From Clostridia bacterium (GTDB lineage Bacteria; Bacillota; Clostridia; TANB77; CAG-508): DNA of 64,000 bases. The DNA is taken from the NCBI GenBank assembly GCA_022797145.1, contig JAAWKA010000004.1, positions 1-64,000 of the forward strand, written 5' to 3'. Made by a program: the position numbers and the translations under genes. Each line of letters starts with the position of its first letter. Position 1 is the first letter of the stretch. Shown here piece after piece: positions 1 through 6,948 of this stretch. Below the pieces are notes generated by a model. The model was not told where the DNA came from and made no database searches. It saw only the letters and a list, made by a program, of their open reading frames with translations.

Positions 1-16
1 CAAAGCAGAAAGGCTA

Positions 17-32
17 GCCCTTTCTAAAGGGC
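17..32 (+). promoter_or_regulatory. 5' stem-loop abutting a Shine-Dalgarno site
   Basis: GCCCTTT (17-23) and AAAGGGC (26-32) form a perfect 7-bp stem with a two-base loop, ending one base before the GGAAAGGAGG ribosome site at 33-42. A stem this close to the ribosome site could limit loading or stabilise the messenger. The promoter must lie left of the window. Confidence 0.5.
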
Positions 33-50
33 GGAAAGGAGGTCTACATT

Positions 51-176
51 TTGAATTGTAACGACGTGATTCTTCATTTGCTTGATATGGTAATAGCTGA
101 AAAAGAAAAAAACTTCATGTTACAGCAACAGCAAACTATTCAGCAAATAGAAGATGTAAAAACAAACAAAGACTGA
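51..176 (+). CDS. 41-residue small protein, putative antisense-controlled gene
   Basis: This short gene starts at TTG (51), eight bases after an exceptionally strong ribosome site GGAAAGGAGG (33-42), and ends at TGA (174-176). The product starts MNCNDVILHLLDMVIAEKEK and continues into a Gln-rich stretch. It looks like one amphipathic helix, with no membrane segment and no recognised family. A rho-independent terminator follows at once. The start region TCTACATTTTG...ACGACGT (43-67) is nearly repeated at 269-292, where the opposite strand encodes a predicted small RNA. That layout resembles antisense-regulated toxin genes such as the par/fst locus, but the product lacks the hydrophobic helix of Fst toxins, so a toxin role is only a hypothesis. 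It could also be a leader peptide or copy-control peptide of the accessory DNA at this end. Confidence 0.6.
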   Translation: MNCNDVILHLLDMVIAEKEKNFMLQQQQTIQQIEDVKTNKD

Positions 177-196
177 GTGTAGACATACATAAGTCG

Positions 197-230
197 ATAG
201 AGTAGATTTCGCAGTCTGCTCTATTTTTTG
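197..230 (+). terminator. rho-independent terminator of the 41-codon gene
   Basis: Arms ATAGAGTAGA (197-206) and TCTGCTCTAT (215-224) pair with one G-U, followed by TTTTT. It lies 21 bp after the stop codon of the 41-codon gene and faces a minus-strand terminator at 238-267. Confidence 0.75.
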
Positions 231-232
231 CA

Positions 233-312
233 TAAAAAAGCACGTGCATTCGCAGGTACACGTACTTCTCTACATTTTGTTTGTTACGACGTTACAAACA
301 CATTTATTTTGT
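233..312 (-). ncRNA. predicted ~80-nt antisense RNA convergent to the 41-codon gene
   Basis: On the minus strand a TTGACA-17-TATTAT promoter (319-347) predicts a transcript starting near 312. It would end in a hairpin (AAGTACGTG / CACGTGCTT, 238-267) plus a T-run at 234-239. The predicted RNA has a first stem-loop with arms GTTTGT / ACAAAC and loop AACGTCGTA. That loop is complementary to ACGACGT (61-67), just after the start codon of the 41-codon gene. The following stretch CAAAATGTAGA is complementary to TCTACATTTTG (43-53), which covers the end of the ribosome site and the start codon. No open frame of note is seen inside. Transcription is inferred, not shown. Confidence 0.6.
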
Positions 313-318
313 AATTAA

Positions 319-347
319 ATAATAGCATATTGTTTCGAATTTGTCAA
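319..347 (-). promoter_or_regulatory. sigma-A-type promoter for the antisense RNA
   Basis: Read on the minus strand: TTGACA (342-347), a 17-base spacer, then TATTAT (319-324). The -35 is perfect and the -10 has one mismatch. No protein gene starts downstream on this strand, only the predicted small RNA. Confidence 0.65.
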
Positions 348-516
348 ATACAAAATTTGCATTTTCATAAACCTAATTTTATGAAAACTATTATATTCAT
401 AGATTTAAGTTTGAGTTGCACTATTATGTAAAATTATGTATAATATTGTTATAACTATTAACCAATTTTCAGTATCCAATAACGTACTGAAATATAACAG
501 AAAGGGAGATTTAAAC

Positions 517-1152
517 ATGACAATTTTATTTTTGTTACTCGTACTTGCACTTAATTTTATGATTTCTTGGGCAAACGCTAACTATGTTGGTCGGTATTGG
601 TCAGAGTCAAAGGAAGTGGGCGGCAGTTTTAGAGTTTACATTGTTGTAGGCTATATCATGGCAATCGCTGGGTTTACTATGGTATATGGATACATCTTAG
701 TGCTTGTTGCTCCGATTTTCTTACAAATTGCAGAAGTAGATACAGAAACAATCTTGATGTTTGAACAGCTTTCATCAGATTTAATTTATCTATTCTGCGT
801 TGCGACAGTGATTCCAACAGGTTTCTATATTTGGATTCGAAGTCTGAAGAATTTCTGGGAGAAAAAGACATTGGCTAACGGCTTAACTGCTGGTTGGAAC
901 TCTTATGCTCAAATTCATAATACTATAGGTGTAGCACGAAACGCACCTAGTGCTTTAGGTAGAGTTACAAAAGCTCTTTTTGGAGGTAAAAGCAAGAAAA
1001 AAGACAATACCATTATTGTATTATGTGCAATATTCGTATTAATACTTGCTATATTTGGCGGATATTTTACAGCATCCACAATTATGAAGAAAGCAGATCG
1101 TGAATACGATATGTTTGCTGACCTAAAAAAAAGAAAGTCTAACTATTCCTAA
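517..1152 (+). CDS. polytopic membrane protein of plasmid/ICE type
   Basis: The start is ATG 517, because AAAGGGAG (501-508) sits eight bases before it; an upstream in-frame ATG at 436 has no ribosome site. The 211-residue product begins with a hydrophobic segment (residues 2-17) and has further membrane spans near residues 40-65, 85-105 and 168-188. A soluble loop (about 110-165) contains an NSYAQIHNT stretch, and the tail is basic (KSKKK, KKRKS). The pattern resembles uncharacterised membrane proteins carried by Firmicutes plasmids and integrative elements; I do not know a function. Codon choice is visibly more GC-rich than in the core genes to the right, which fits an acquired segment. A strong terminator follows. 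Confidence 0.75.
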   Translation: MTILFLLLVLALNFMISWANANYVGRYWSESKEVGGSFRVYIVVGYIMAIAGFTMVYGYILVLVAPIFLQIAEVDTETILMFEQLSSDLIYLFCVATVIPTGFYIWIRSLKNFWEKKTLANGLTAGWNSYAQIHNTIGVARNAPSALGRVTKALFGGKSKKKDNTIIVLCAIFVLILAIFGGYFTASTIMKKADREYDMFADLKKRKSNYS

Positions 1153-1169
1153 AAGTACCTCTCTAATTT

Positions 1170-1212
1170 AAAGGCTTGGAAATGGTTACTCACCATTCCA
1201 AGCCTTTATTCT
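1170..1212 (+). terminator. rho-independent terminator
   Basis: AAAGGCTTGGAAATGG and CCATTCCAAGCCTTT (1170-1207) form a long stem with one bulged A. T-rich sequence follows. It lies 17 bp after the membrane-protein stop codon and may also serve the minus-strand genes at 1221-1516. Confidence 0.8.
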
Positions 1213-1220
1213 TATACTTT

Positions 1221-1427
1221 TTATTTAATCGTTATATATTGTTTTGATATATTCAATATTATCTCTAATGCATTATTAAATCCTTCCCTATAGTACTTTC
1301 TATTAAAATGTCCCATACTATCTAACACATCATTCTCTAACTTGTCCAATTCTTGCTTAACAAAATTATACATTTCTCCATCTACCCAGTTTAATACCAT
1401 ATCTGCACATTTTTCAAAGTTATACAT
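1221..1427 (-). CDS. small hypothetical protein, possible 3' part of a frameshifted gene
   Basis: This is a 68-residue acidic, helical product starting MYNFEKCADMV. No family is recognised with confidence; the C-terminal helix resembles those of small element-encoded helical proteins of the DUF6809 type. The ribosome site is weak. It overlaps the end of the upstream small gene by 37 bases in another frame. If one A were added in the A-rich stretch around 1440-1450, the two frames would fuse into one protein of about 95 residues reading ...NKKDKKHMYNF.... The two may therefore be halves of one broken gene. Confidence 0.45.
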   Translation of the reverse strand: MYNFEKCADMVLNWVDGEMYNFVKQELDKLENDVLDSMGHFNRKYYREGFNNALEIILNISKQYITIK

Positions 1428-1516
1428 ATGCTTTTTATCTTCTTATTTAGTTCACACTCTAGTCCTTCCTCTCTAAATTCCAACCATTTCTCCAATACAT
1501 TTTTCTCATCTTCCAT
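1391..1516 (-). CDS. small hypothetical protein, possible 5' part of a frameshifted gene
   Basis: The start at 1516 is chosen because AAAGGAGAAT lies just upstream on the minus strand. The 41-residue product begins MEDEKNVLEKWLEFREEG and is charged and helical to about residue 25. It then turns into a less natural tail (SICITLKNVQIWY), as expected after a frameshift. It overlaps and probably belongs with the frame at 1221-1427. Function unknown. Confidence 0.45.
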   Translation of the reverse strand: MEDEKNVLEKWLEFREEGLECELNKKIKSICITLKNVQIWY

Positions 1517-1580
1517 AATCAAATTCTCCTTTTCAAAAATTCGTATTAATTGCATAAGGATAAATTTATAATCTAAAATA

Positions 1581-2508
1581 CATACCAATCTTCACATTAG
1601 TAAAACTCACAACTCCACATTTATCAACACTTTCCCAAACTACCATCTTGTCACTACCATGTGCATGGGATTTGGTTGTAATGCTGCACGGAATTGTTGG
1701 TTGTAGAATTATTGATTCTCCTCGAGAACGCCTAATTGCTATTTTAACTAACAGTTTTGTTCCTTGTAATGGAAGATTCCCTTTTCTTATCACTATTGCT
1801 TCTATATTTGTTGGTAGCTTATTTACTGGCATTGGTGGCTCCATTGTTTCTACTTTGACTGTTTTAGGAATTATCCTTTTAGGAATTTACTTAACCCTAA
1901 TTATATCAAAATTACTATCTAAAACACTTTTAAAAGGTATTCCTTCTTCTTTTATTCTGGAACTTCCACCTTATAGAAAACCACAATTTGGTAAAGTATT
2001 AGTTCGTTCTTTACTTGATAGAACATTATATGTATTACTTAGAGCAATTAGTGTTGCTGCACCTGTTGGAATTGTTATCTGGATATTTGCTAATGTTCAT
2101 ATCTATGAAATCACTATTTTATCACATATTGCTACATTTTTAGATCCTTTTGCTAAATTAATGGGATTAGATGGTTATATTTTAACTGCTTTCTTACTTG
2201 GACTTCCTGCTAATGAAATAGTTTTACCTATTATTTTGATGTCCTATATGTCTCAAGGTTCTTTGGTTAGCTTAGAAGATAATTATCTTATTGGCAACAT
2301 TCTGCTTCAAAATGGTTGGACCTTTCTTACTGCTATAAATGTAATGATATTCACTTTACTCCATTTCCCTTGTAGCACTACTCTACTTACAATAAAAAAG
2401 GAAACTAATAGTATTAAATGGACTATCTTATCCTTTCTTCTTCCAACTCTTTGTGGAATTATCATATGTATGTTTACCACTCTATTATGGAACTTATTTA
2501 TAATTTAA
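1581..2508 (+). pseudogene. feoB: FeoB ferrous iron transporter remnant, 5'-truncated and frameshifted
   Basis: FeoB imports Fe2+ with an N-terminal GTPase and a C-terminal membrane channel. Only the channel part remains. Frame one (about 1581-1688) ends in the FeoB signature MCMGFGCNAA. An extra C at 1689 then shifts the frame, and the other frame continues GIVGCRIIDSPRERL, the first Gate motif, through NSFVPCNGRFP. It runs to the typical C-terminal motifs LPANEIVLP, NGWTF and LHFPCSTTLLTI. The GTPase G-motifs are absent, and in-frame stops lie just upstream of 1581. An ATG at 1648 lies in the shifted frame without a ribosome site, so I do not treat it as a real start. No feoA is nearby. The loss of the 5' end coincides with the accessory DNA to the left. 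Confidence 0.8.
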
Positions 2509-2512
2509 TTTA

Positions 2513-2563
2513 TTGAAAAATACGAGCATTAAAGAAGTAAGCTTCTATGCTCTTATTTTTCAA
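2513..2563. terminator. bidirectional terminator
   Basis: TTGAAAAATACGAGCAT and ATGCTCTTATTTTTCAA pair with one mismatch around a 17-base loop. It separates the feoB remnant from the converging GIY-YIG gene. Confidence 0.7.
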
Positions 2564-2572
2564 TTTAATAAA

Positions 2573-2887
2573 CTACACTATTTTTACATTTTCATATTTA
2601 TCACATTCTATTTTATTAGATAATAACTTTTCAAAATTATTATTATCAACTATAAGTTCCTCTTTCCTTATTTTTGATAACACTTTTATATGATATTCTA
2701 ATTTTGAAGCTAAAGCTCTATTTTGTGTTTTCCATGCTCTTTCTAGTTTTATTACATCATGATAATATGTATATTTGGCACATTTTTCCTTTTTTGAAAC
2801 ATGCTCTTGCACTCTTCTTTCCAAATCTGTTGTTATCCCTGTATATATAGAGTTATCTTTACATCTTAGCATATATATATAATACAT
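2573..2887 (-). CDS. GIY-YIG domain protein (UPF0213/YhbQ-YazA family)
   Basis: The 104-residue product opens with MYYIYMLRC and the matching YTGIT motif, the GIY-YIG nuclease signature near the N-terminus, followed by the conserved Arg of DLERRVQEH. Length fits the small stand-alone family (80-110 residues), whose members bind or nick DNA; the cellular role is unsettled. I chose ATG 2887 because AGAGGAAG lies five bases upstream, whereas the longer TTG start at 2905 has no ribosome site. The C-terminal 25 residues are charged and family-variable. It is a single-gene unit converging with the feoB remnant. Confidence 0.85.
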   Translation of the reverse strand: MYYIYMLRCKDNSIYTGITTDLERRVQEHVSKKEKCAKYTYYHDVIKLERAWKTQNRALASKLEYHIKVLSKIRKEELIVDNNNFEKLLSNKIECDKYENVKIV

Positions 2888-3016
2888 TTTTACTTCCTCT
2901 TTCAATATATAATTTATTATATTTTATCATAACTCTATTTTTATTTCTATACATAATTTAACTACAATTTTTAACATCAATTTTAACTTATTTCCTGTTT
3001 TTTACATATTACAAAA

Positions 3017-3031
3017 TAATAATCATTATCA
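3017..3031 (+). promoter_or_regulatory. PerR/Fur-type 7-1-7 operator
   Basis: TAATAATCATTATCA matches the Fur/PerR 7-1-7 consensus TGATAATNATTATCA at 14 of 15 positions. It lies about 25 bp upstream of the rubrerythrin -35 box. PerR repression of rubrerythrin genes is known in clostridia, so control by peroxide or metal is likely. Confidence 0.6.
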
Positions 3032-3056
3032 TTTTTTTGTAATTTCCTATTTTTAC

Positions 3057-3085
3057 TTGACTTTTCTTTGCTAATGTTTTACTAT
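3057..3085 (+). promoter_or_regulatory. rubrerythrin promoter
   Basis: TTGACT (3057-3062), a 17-base spacer and TACTAT (3080-3085). An alternative -10, TATAAG, overlaps at 3083-3088. The start codon follows 32 bases later. Confidence 0.6.
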
Positions 3086-3117
3086 AAGATATATTTAATT
3101 AAAAAGGAGGAAAATTA

Positions 3118-3651
3118 ATGGAATTAAAAGGATCAAAAACAGAAGCTAATTTAAAAGCTGCATTTTCTGGTGAATCTGAAGCAAGAAATAAATATACCTA
3201 TTTTGCTAGTGTTGCAAAAAAAGAAGGATATGAACAAATTGCAGCTTTATTCTTAGAAACAGCTGAAAATGAAAAAGAACATGCTAAAATTCATTTCAAA
3301 TATTTACAAGGAATTGGTGATACTAAGGCTAATTTAGCTGATGCTGCTGCTGGTGAAAATTATGAGTGGACTGATATGTATGAAACTTTTGCTAAAGAAG
3401 CAGACGAAGAAGGTTTTAAGGAAATTGCCTTAAGATTTAGGCAAATAGCTGAAATAGAAAAACATCATGAAGAAAGATATAGAAAATTACTTGAAAACTT
3501 AGAAGAAGGAACTGTTTTCCAAAAAGGAAGTATTGTTATTTGGAAATGTAGAAACTGTGGACATATCCATGTAGGAGTACAAGCTCCAGAAGTTTGCCCT
3601 GTATGTGCACATCCAAAAGCATATTTTGAAATTCAAGCTGAAAATTATTAA
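3118..3651 (+). CDS. rbr: rubrerythrin
   Basis: Rubrerythrin reduces hydrogen peroxide in the cytoplasm of anaerobes, with electrons from rubredoxin or NADH. The 177-residue product has the four-helix diiron domain (residues 1-135), with the ligand motifs [14 protein letters not shown] and [11 protein letters not shown] rubredoxin-like domain follows, with two Cys pairs (CRNCG and CPVC, residues 142-162). Length is typical. AAAAAGGAGG sits seven bases before the ATG. It is a single-gene unit with its own promoter, an upstream PerR/Fur-like box and a terminator. The rubredoxin at 9080-9232 and the flavodiiron protein at 46924-48102 are plausible partners in the same defence. Confidence 0.97.
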   Translation: MELKGSKTEANLKAAFSGESEARNKYTYFASVAKKEGYEQIAALFLETAENEKEHAKIHFKYLQGIGDTKANLADAAAGENYEWTDMYETFAKEADEEGFKEIALRFRQIAEIEKHHEERYRKLLENLEEGTVFQKGSIVIWKCRNCGHIHVGVQAPEVCPVCAHPKAYFEIQAENY

Positions 3652-3663
3652 AATAAAAAATCT

Positions 3664-3705
3664 AAATACCATAAAATAGAATTATAATTCCATTTTATGG
3701 TATTT
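3664..3705. terminator. bidirectional terminator between rbr and rimO
   Basis: AAATACCATAAAAT pairs with ATTTTATGGTATTT, with a further GAAT/ATTC pairing in the middle. It is flanked by A-runs on the left and T-rich sequence on the right, and serves both converging genes. Confidence 0.8.
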
Positions 3706-3707
3706 AA

Positions 3708-5027
3708 TTATAATACTTTCCCTATTAAATCATAACCTTCTACACCAGTTATTTGACATTTCACAAATTTTCCAATTAAACTTTCTTTTTTTAAAGAACT
3801 TTCCAAAAGTACAACTCCATCAATATCTGCTACATCCATATATGTTCTTCCTATATATTTCTTATCATTTAATGTTCTTCCTTCTATCAAAACATCATAA
3901 GTTTTACCAATCTTCTTCTCTAATTGCTGCCTTGAAATTTTTTGTTGTAAAGTCATAATTTTGTTATATCTACTTTTTTTAGTAGCCACATGAACTTGAT
4001 TTGGTAATTTTGCAGCTGGAGTTCCCTCCTCTTTTGAGTATTTAAATGCCCCTAACTTATCAAAGTGTGTTTGTTCTATAAAATTATACAATTCTTCAAA
4101 CTCCTCTTTAGTTTCCCCTGGAAAACCTACAATAACTGTAGTTCTTAAAATTACTTCTGGTATTTCTTGTTTTAATTTTTTTATTAATTTTTCTATACTA
4201 TTTTTATCACTTTTCCTATTCATCCTTTTTAATACATTATCTGAAATATGTTGAATTGGTATATCAAAATATTTACATATCTTATCATTTTCTTTAACTA
4301 TTTGTATTAATTCATCAGTAATTGTCTCTGGATAAGAATATAAAAATCTTATCCATTTTATTTTATCTATTTTACACAATTCCTTTAATAATTTAGGCAA
4401 ACTTAAATTTTTATATAAATCTATACCATACTTAGTAGTATCTTGTGCAATTAATACAATTTCCTCTATCCCTTCTTGTGATAATTTTTCTGCTTCTTCT
4501 ACTATTTCTTCTAACTTTCTACTAATAAATGGACCTCTTATATATGGTATAGCACAATATGTACAATGATTACTACATCCCTCTGCTATCTTTAAATATG
4601 CCATTTTATTACCTGTAGTAATAACTCTTTTTTTATAATTTAAATCATTGTAATCATTCTTCTTTAAAATCCCCTTTTCCTTCAGCATCTGTAAAATTAA
4701 TTTCCAGAACTCATCATAGTCATTACAAGAAATAAATAAATCTACTTCTGGTATTTCTTTTTCTAACTCCTTTTTATATCTTTTTACTAAACAACCAGTT
4801 GCAACAATATATTGGCACCTACTTTTCTTATATTCTATCATTTCTAAAATTGTATCAATTGCCTCTTGTTTTGCACTTTCTATAAATCCACAAGTATTTA
4901 TTAAAATAATATCTGCATCCTTTGGATCAGAGACAATGTTAAATTCATTTCTTTTAAATATACCTATCATCATTTCTGTATCTACTAAATTTTTACTACA
5001 TCCTAATGAAATAAATCCTATATTCAT
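3708..5027 (-). CDS. rimO: ribosomal protein S12 methylthiotransferase RimO
   Basis: RimO adds a methylthio group to a conserved Asp of ribosomal protein S12 and is a radical-SAM enzyme with two iron-sulfur clusters. The 439-residue product starts MNIGFISLGCSKN, where the first Cys belongs to the UPF0004 cluster; more Cys follow in INTCGF and VATGCL. The radical-SAM motif is CSNHCTYC. The PIQHISDNVLKRMNR stretch separates RimO from MiaB. A C-terminal TRAM domain ends the protein. I chose ATG 5027 over an upstream in-frame ATG at 5072 because the N-terminus then matches the family and GTAGGAAG lies just before it. It is a single gene converging with rbr. Confidence 0.95.
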   Translation of the reverse strand: MNIGFISLGCSKNLVDTEMMIGIFKRNEFNIVSDPKDADIILINTCGFIESAKQEAIDTILEMIEYKKSRCQYIVATGCLVKRYKKELEKEIPEVDLFISCNDYDEFWKLILQMLKEKGILKKNDYNDLNYKKRVITTGNKMAYLKIAEGCSNHCTYCAIPYIRGPFISRKLEEIVEEAEKLSQEGIEEIVLIAQDTTKYGIDLYKNLSLPKLLKELCKIDKIKWIRFLYSYPETITDELIQIVKENDKICKYFDIPIQHISDNVLKRMNRKSDKNSIEKLIKKLKQEIPEVILRTTVIVGFPGETKEEFEELYNFIEQTHFDKLGAFKYSKEEGTPAAKLPNQVHVATKKSRYNKIMTLQQKISRQQLEKKIGKTYDVLIEGRTLNDKKYIGRTYMDVADIDGVVLLESSLKKESLIGKFVKCQITGVEGYDLIGKVL

Positions 5028-5143
5028 ACATCTTCCTACTTTCTTATTACATTTATTTATATATTTTATCATATTACCTAGTTTTTTTCTAGACTAAATG
5101 TTATAATGAAACTGTTTTATTTTTAATAGTTAAGGAGGTTTTT

Positions 5144-5851
5144 ATGACACCACATATTGAAGCAAATAAAAATGATATTGCAAAAACTGTTATTATGCCA
5201 GGAGATCCTCTAAGAGTAAAATTAATTGCTGATAACTTTTTAGAGGATTGTATCTTAATTAATCAAGTTCGTAATATTTTAGGATATACTGGCTTTTATA
5301 AAGGTCACAAAATTACTGTTATGGCTTCTGGAATGGGAAATCCAAGTATGGGAATTTATTCTTATGAATTATTCAAATTTTACAATGTAGATAATATTAT
5401 ACGTATTGGTACTGTTGGAGCTTATTTAGATACTCTTAATTTAAAAGATCTTATTTTGGTAGATGCTTCTTATAGTAACTCTAATTATGCTAAATTACAA
5501 AACTCTTCTGATAATAAACTTATTCCAGCAAGTAAACTTTTAAATAAAATTATAAAAAATACAGCAAATGACTTAAATTTACCAATTTTTCTTGAAACGG
5601 TTTATTGTTCTGATGTATTTTATTCAGATATTGAAGATTTTAAAGAACTTTCTTGTAAATATAATTGTGCTGGTGTAGAAATGGAATCTTTTGCACTATT
5701 TCATAATGCAAAAATTTTAAATAAACAAGCAGCTTGTATTTTATCTGTATCAAATTCTTTTGTAAAACCTGATGAATTGGATTCTATTCAAAGACAAAAT
5801 TCTTTAAATACAATGATTTCTTTAGCTTTAGAAAGTTCTATTAATTTGTAA
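5144..5851 (+). CDS. deoD: purine nucleoside phosphorylase, DeoD type
   Basis: This enzyme splits purine (deoxy)nucleosides with phosphate to give free bases and (deoxy)ribose-1-phosphate. The 235-residue product has the family motifs MPGDPLR, SGMGNPS, RIGTVGA and GVEMESFALF, and the length typical of hexameric DeoD. TTAAGGAGG precedes the ATG, and TATAAT (5102-5107) gives a likely -10. It is a single-gene unit; nucleoside salvage partners occur elsewhere in the window (pdp at 11972-13273, cdd at 48471-48863). Confidence 0.94.
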   Translation: MTPHIEANKNDIAKTVIMPGDPLRVKLIADNFLEDCILINQVRNILGYTGFYKGHKITVMASGMGNPSMGIYSYELFKFYNVDNIIRIGTVGAYLDTLNLKDLILVDASYSNSNYAKLQNSSDNKLIPASKLLNKIIKNTANDLNLPIFLETVYCSDVFYSDIEDFKELSCKYNCAGVEMESFALFHNAKILNKQAACILSVSNSFVKPDELDSIQRQNSLNTMISLALESSINL

Positions 5852-5875
5852 CTTTTAAAAATATATTATTTTTAG

Positions 5876-5904
5876 TTGACTTACTGTTAAATAGTCTATA
5901 TAAT
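5876..5904 (+). promoter_or_regulatory. ppaC promoter
   Basis: TTGACT (5876-5881), exactly 17 bases, then TATAAT (5899-5904). The start codon of ppaC is 54 bases downstream. This near-consensus promoter fits a constitutive gene. Confidence 0.75.
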
Positions 5905-5958
5905 TTTATATAGCAACTTAGTTTTTACTTTATAAACTAGATAAAAGGAGATTTTATT

Positions 5959-6885
5959 ATGGATGATATTTTAATTTTTGGACATAAAAATCCTGATACA
6001 GATTCAATTTGTTCTTCTCTTGTTGCAGAAAAAATTGCTTCTAATAATGGCTGGAAGGCTAAAGCTGTTAGGCTTGGTAATATAAATAAAGAAACTCAAT
6101 TTATTTTAAATTACTTAGGAATTGATGCCCCACCACTTATTAGTAAAGTAGAAGATGGACAATCTGTAATATTAGTAGATCATAATGAATTTTCTCAAAG
6201 TGTTGATAATATTGAAAATGCTAAAATAGAGGCTGTTACAGATCATCACAGAATTGCTAATTTCCAAACTTCTGAACCTCTATATTATACTGCAAAGCCT
6301 TATGGTTGTACTTGCACTATCTTATATGAAGAATTTAAGTCTTATTCATATATGAAAATAGAAAAAAAAGAAGCAATTTTAATGCTTAGTGCCATTATTT
6401 CTGATACCCTTTTATTCAAGTCACCAACTTGTACAAAGCATGACAAAACCGCTGCTGAAGAACTTGCTAAAATTGCTAATATAGATATCAATACCTATGG
6501 TCTAGATTTATTAAAAGCTGGTACAGACCTTAGTGATTTTTCTCCTTATGAGCTAATTAATATAGATTCAAAAGACTTTGTTAAAAATACTTTTAAATTC
6601 CGAATAGCACAAGTTAATACTGCATGTATTAATGATGTTTTGAAAAATAAAGATGATATAAAGTTAGCTATTTCTAGATCCATTTCTGCAAATAATTTAA
6701 ATTTATCTATTTTATTAATTACTGATATTATTAATAGTGATTCTCAAGCTATTGTTTTGGGTAATGATACTAGTGTTTTTGAACAAACTTATAATATAAA
6801 ACTTATTGATGATATGGCCTTTTTAAAAGGAGTTGTTTCTAGAAAAAAACAAGTTGCTCCTTTGCTTTTAAATAATATAGATTAA
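5959..6885 (+). CDS. ppaC: manganese-dependent inorganic pyrophosphatase
   Basis: Family II pyrophosphatases hydrolyse PPi to phosphate in the cytoplasm, pulling biosynthetic reactions forward. The 308-residue product has the DHH-family metal motifs HKNPDTDS (residues 9-16), VDHNE and TDHHRI near residue 95. The DHHA2-type C-terminal domain ends with SRKKQVAPLL. Length is normal, and no CBS or DRTGG regulatory insert is present. AAAAGGAGA sits just before the ATG. It is a single-gene unit with its own promoter and terminator. Confidence 0.95.
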   Translation: MDDILIFGHKNPDTDSICSSLVAEKIASNNGWKAKAVRLGNINKETQFILNYLGIDAPPLISKVEDGQSVILVDHNEFSQSVDNIENAKIEAVTDHHRIANFQTSEPLYYTAKPYGCTCTILYEEFKSYSYMKIEKKEAILMLSAIISDTLLFKSPTCTKHDKTAAEELAKIANIDINTYGLDLLKAGTDLSDFSPYELINIDSKDFVKNTFKFRIAQVNTACINDVLKNKDDIKLAISRSISANNLNLSILLITDIINSDSQAIVLGNDTSVFEQTYNIKLIDDMAFLKGVVSRKKQVAPLLLNNID

Positions 6886-6893
6886 TAATACAC

Positions 6894-6948
6894 AAAATCA
6901 TATAAAAATACCTCAATAAAAGCTTTGAGGTATTTTTATATGATTTTT
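6894..6948. terminator. bidirectional terminator between ppaC and mnmA
   Basis: A perfect 22-bp stem runs outward from AAAATCATAT at the left and TGATTTTT at the right around a short AT-rich loop. The mnmA stop codon lies inside the right arm. Confidence 0.85.

Noticed and set aside
1566..1844. A 92-codon open frame on the minus strand opposite the feoB remnant
   Set aside because: It lies antisense to clear FeoB coding sequence, has no ribosome site, and its sequence is the reverse-strand shadow of FeoB motifs.
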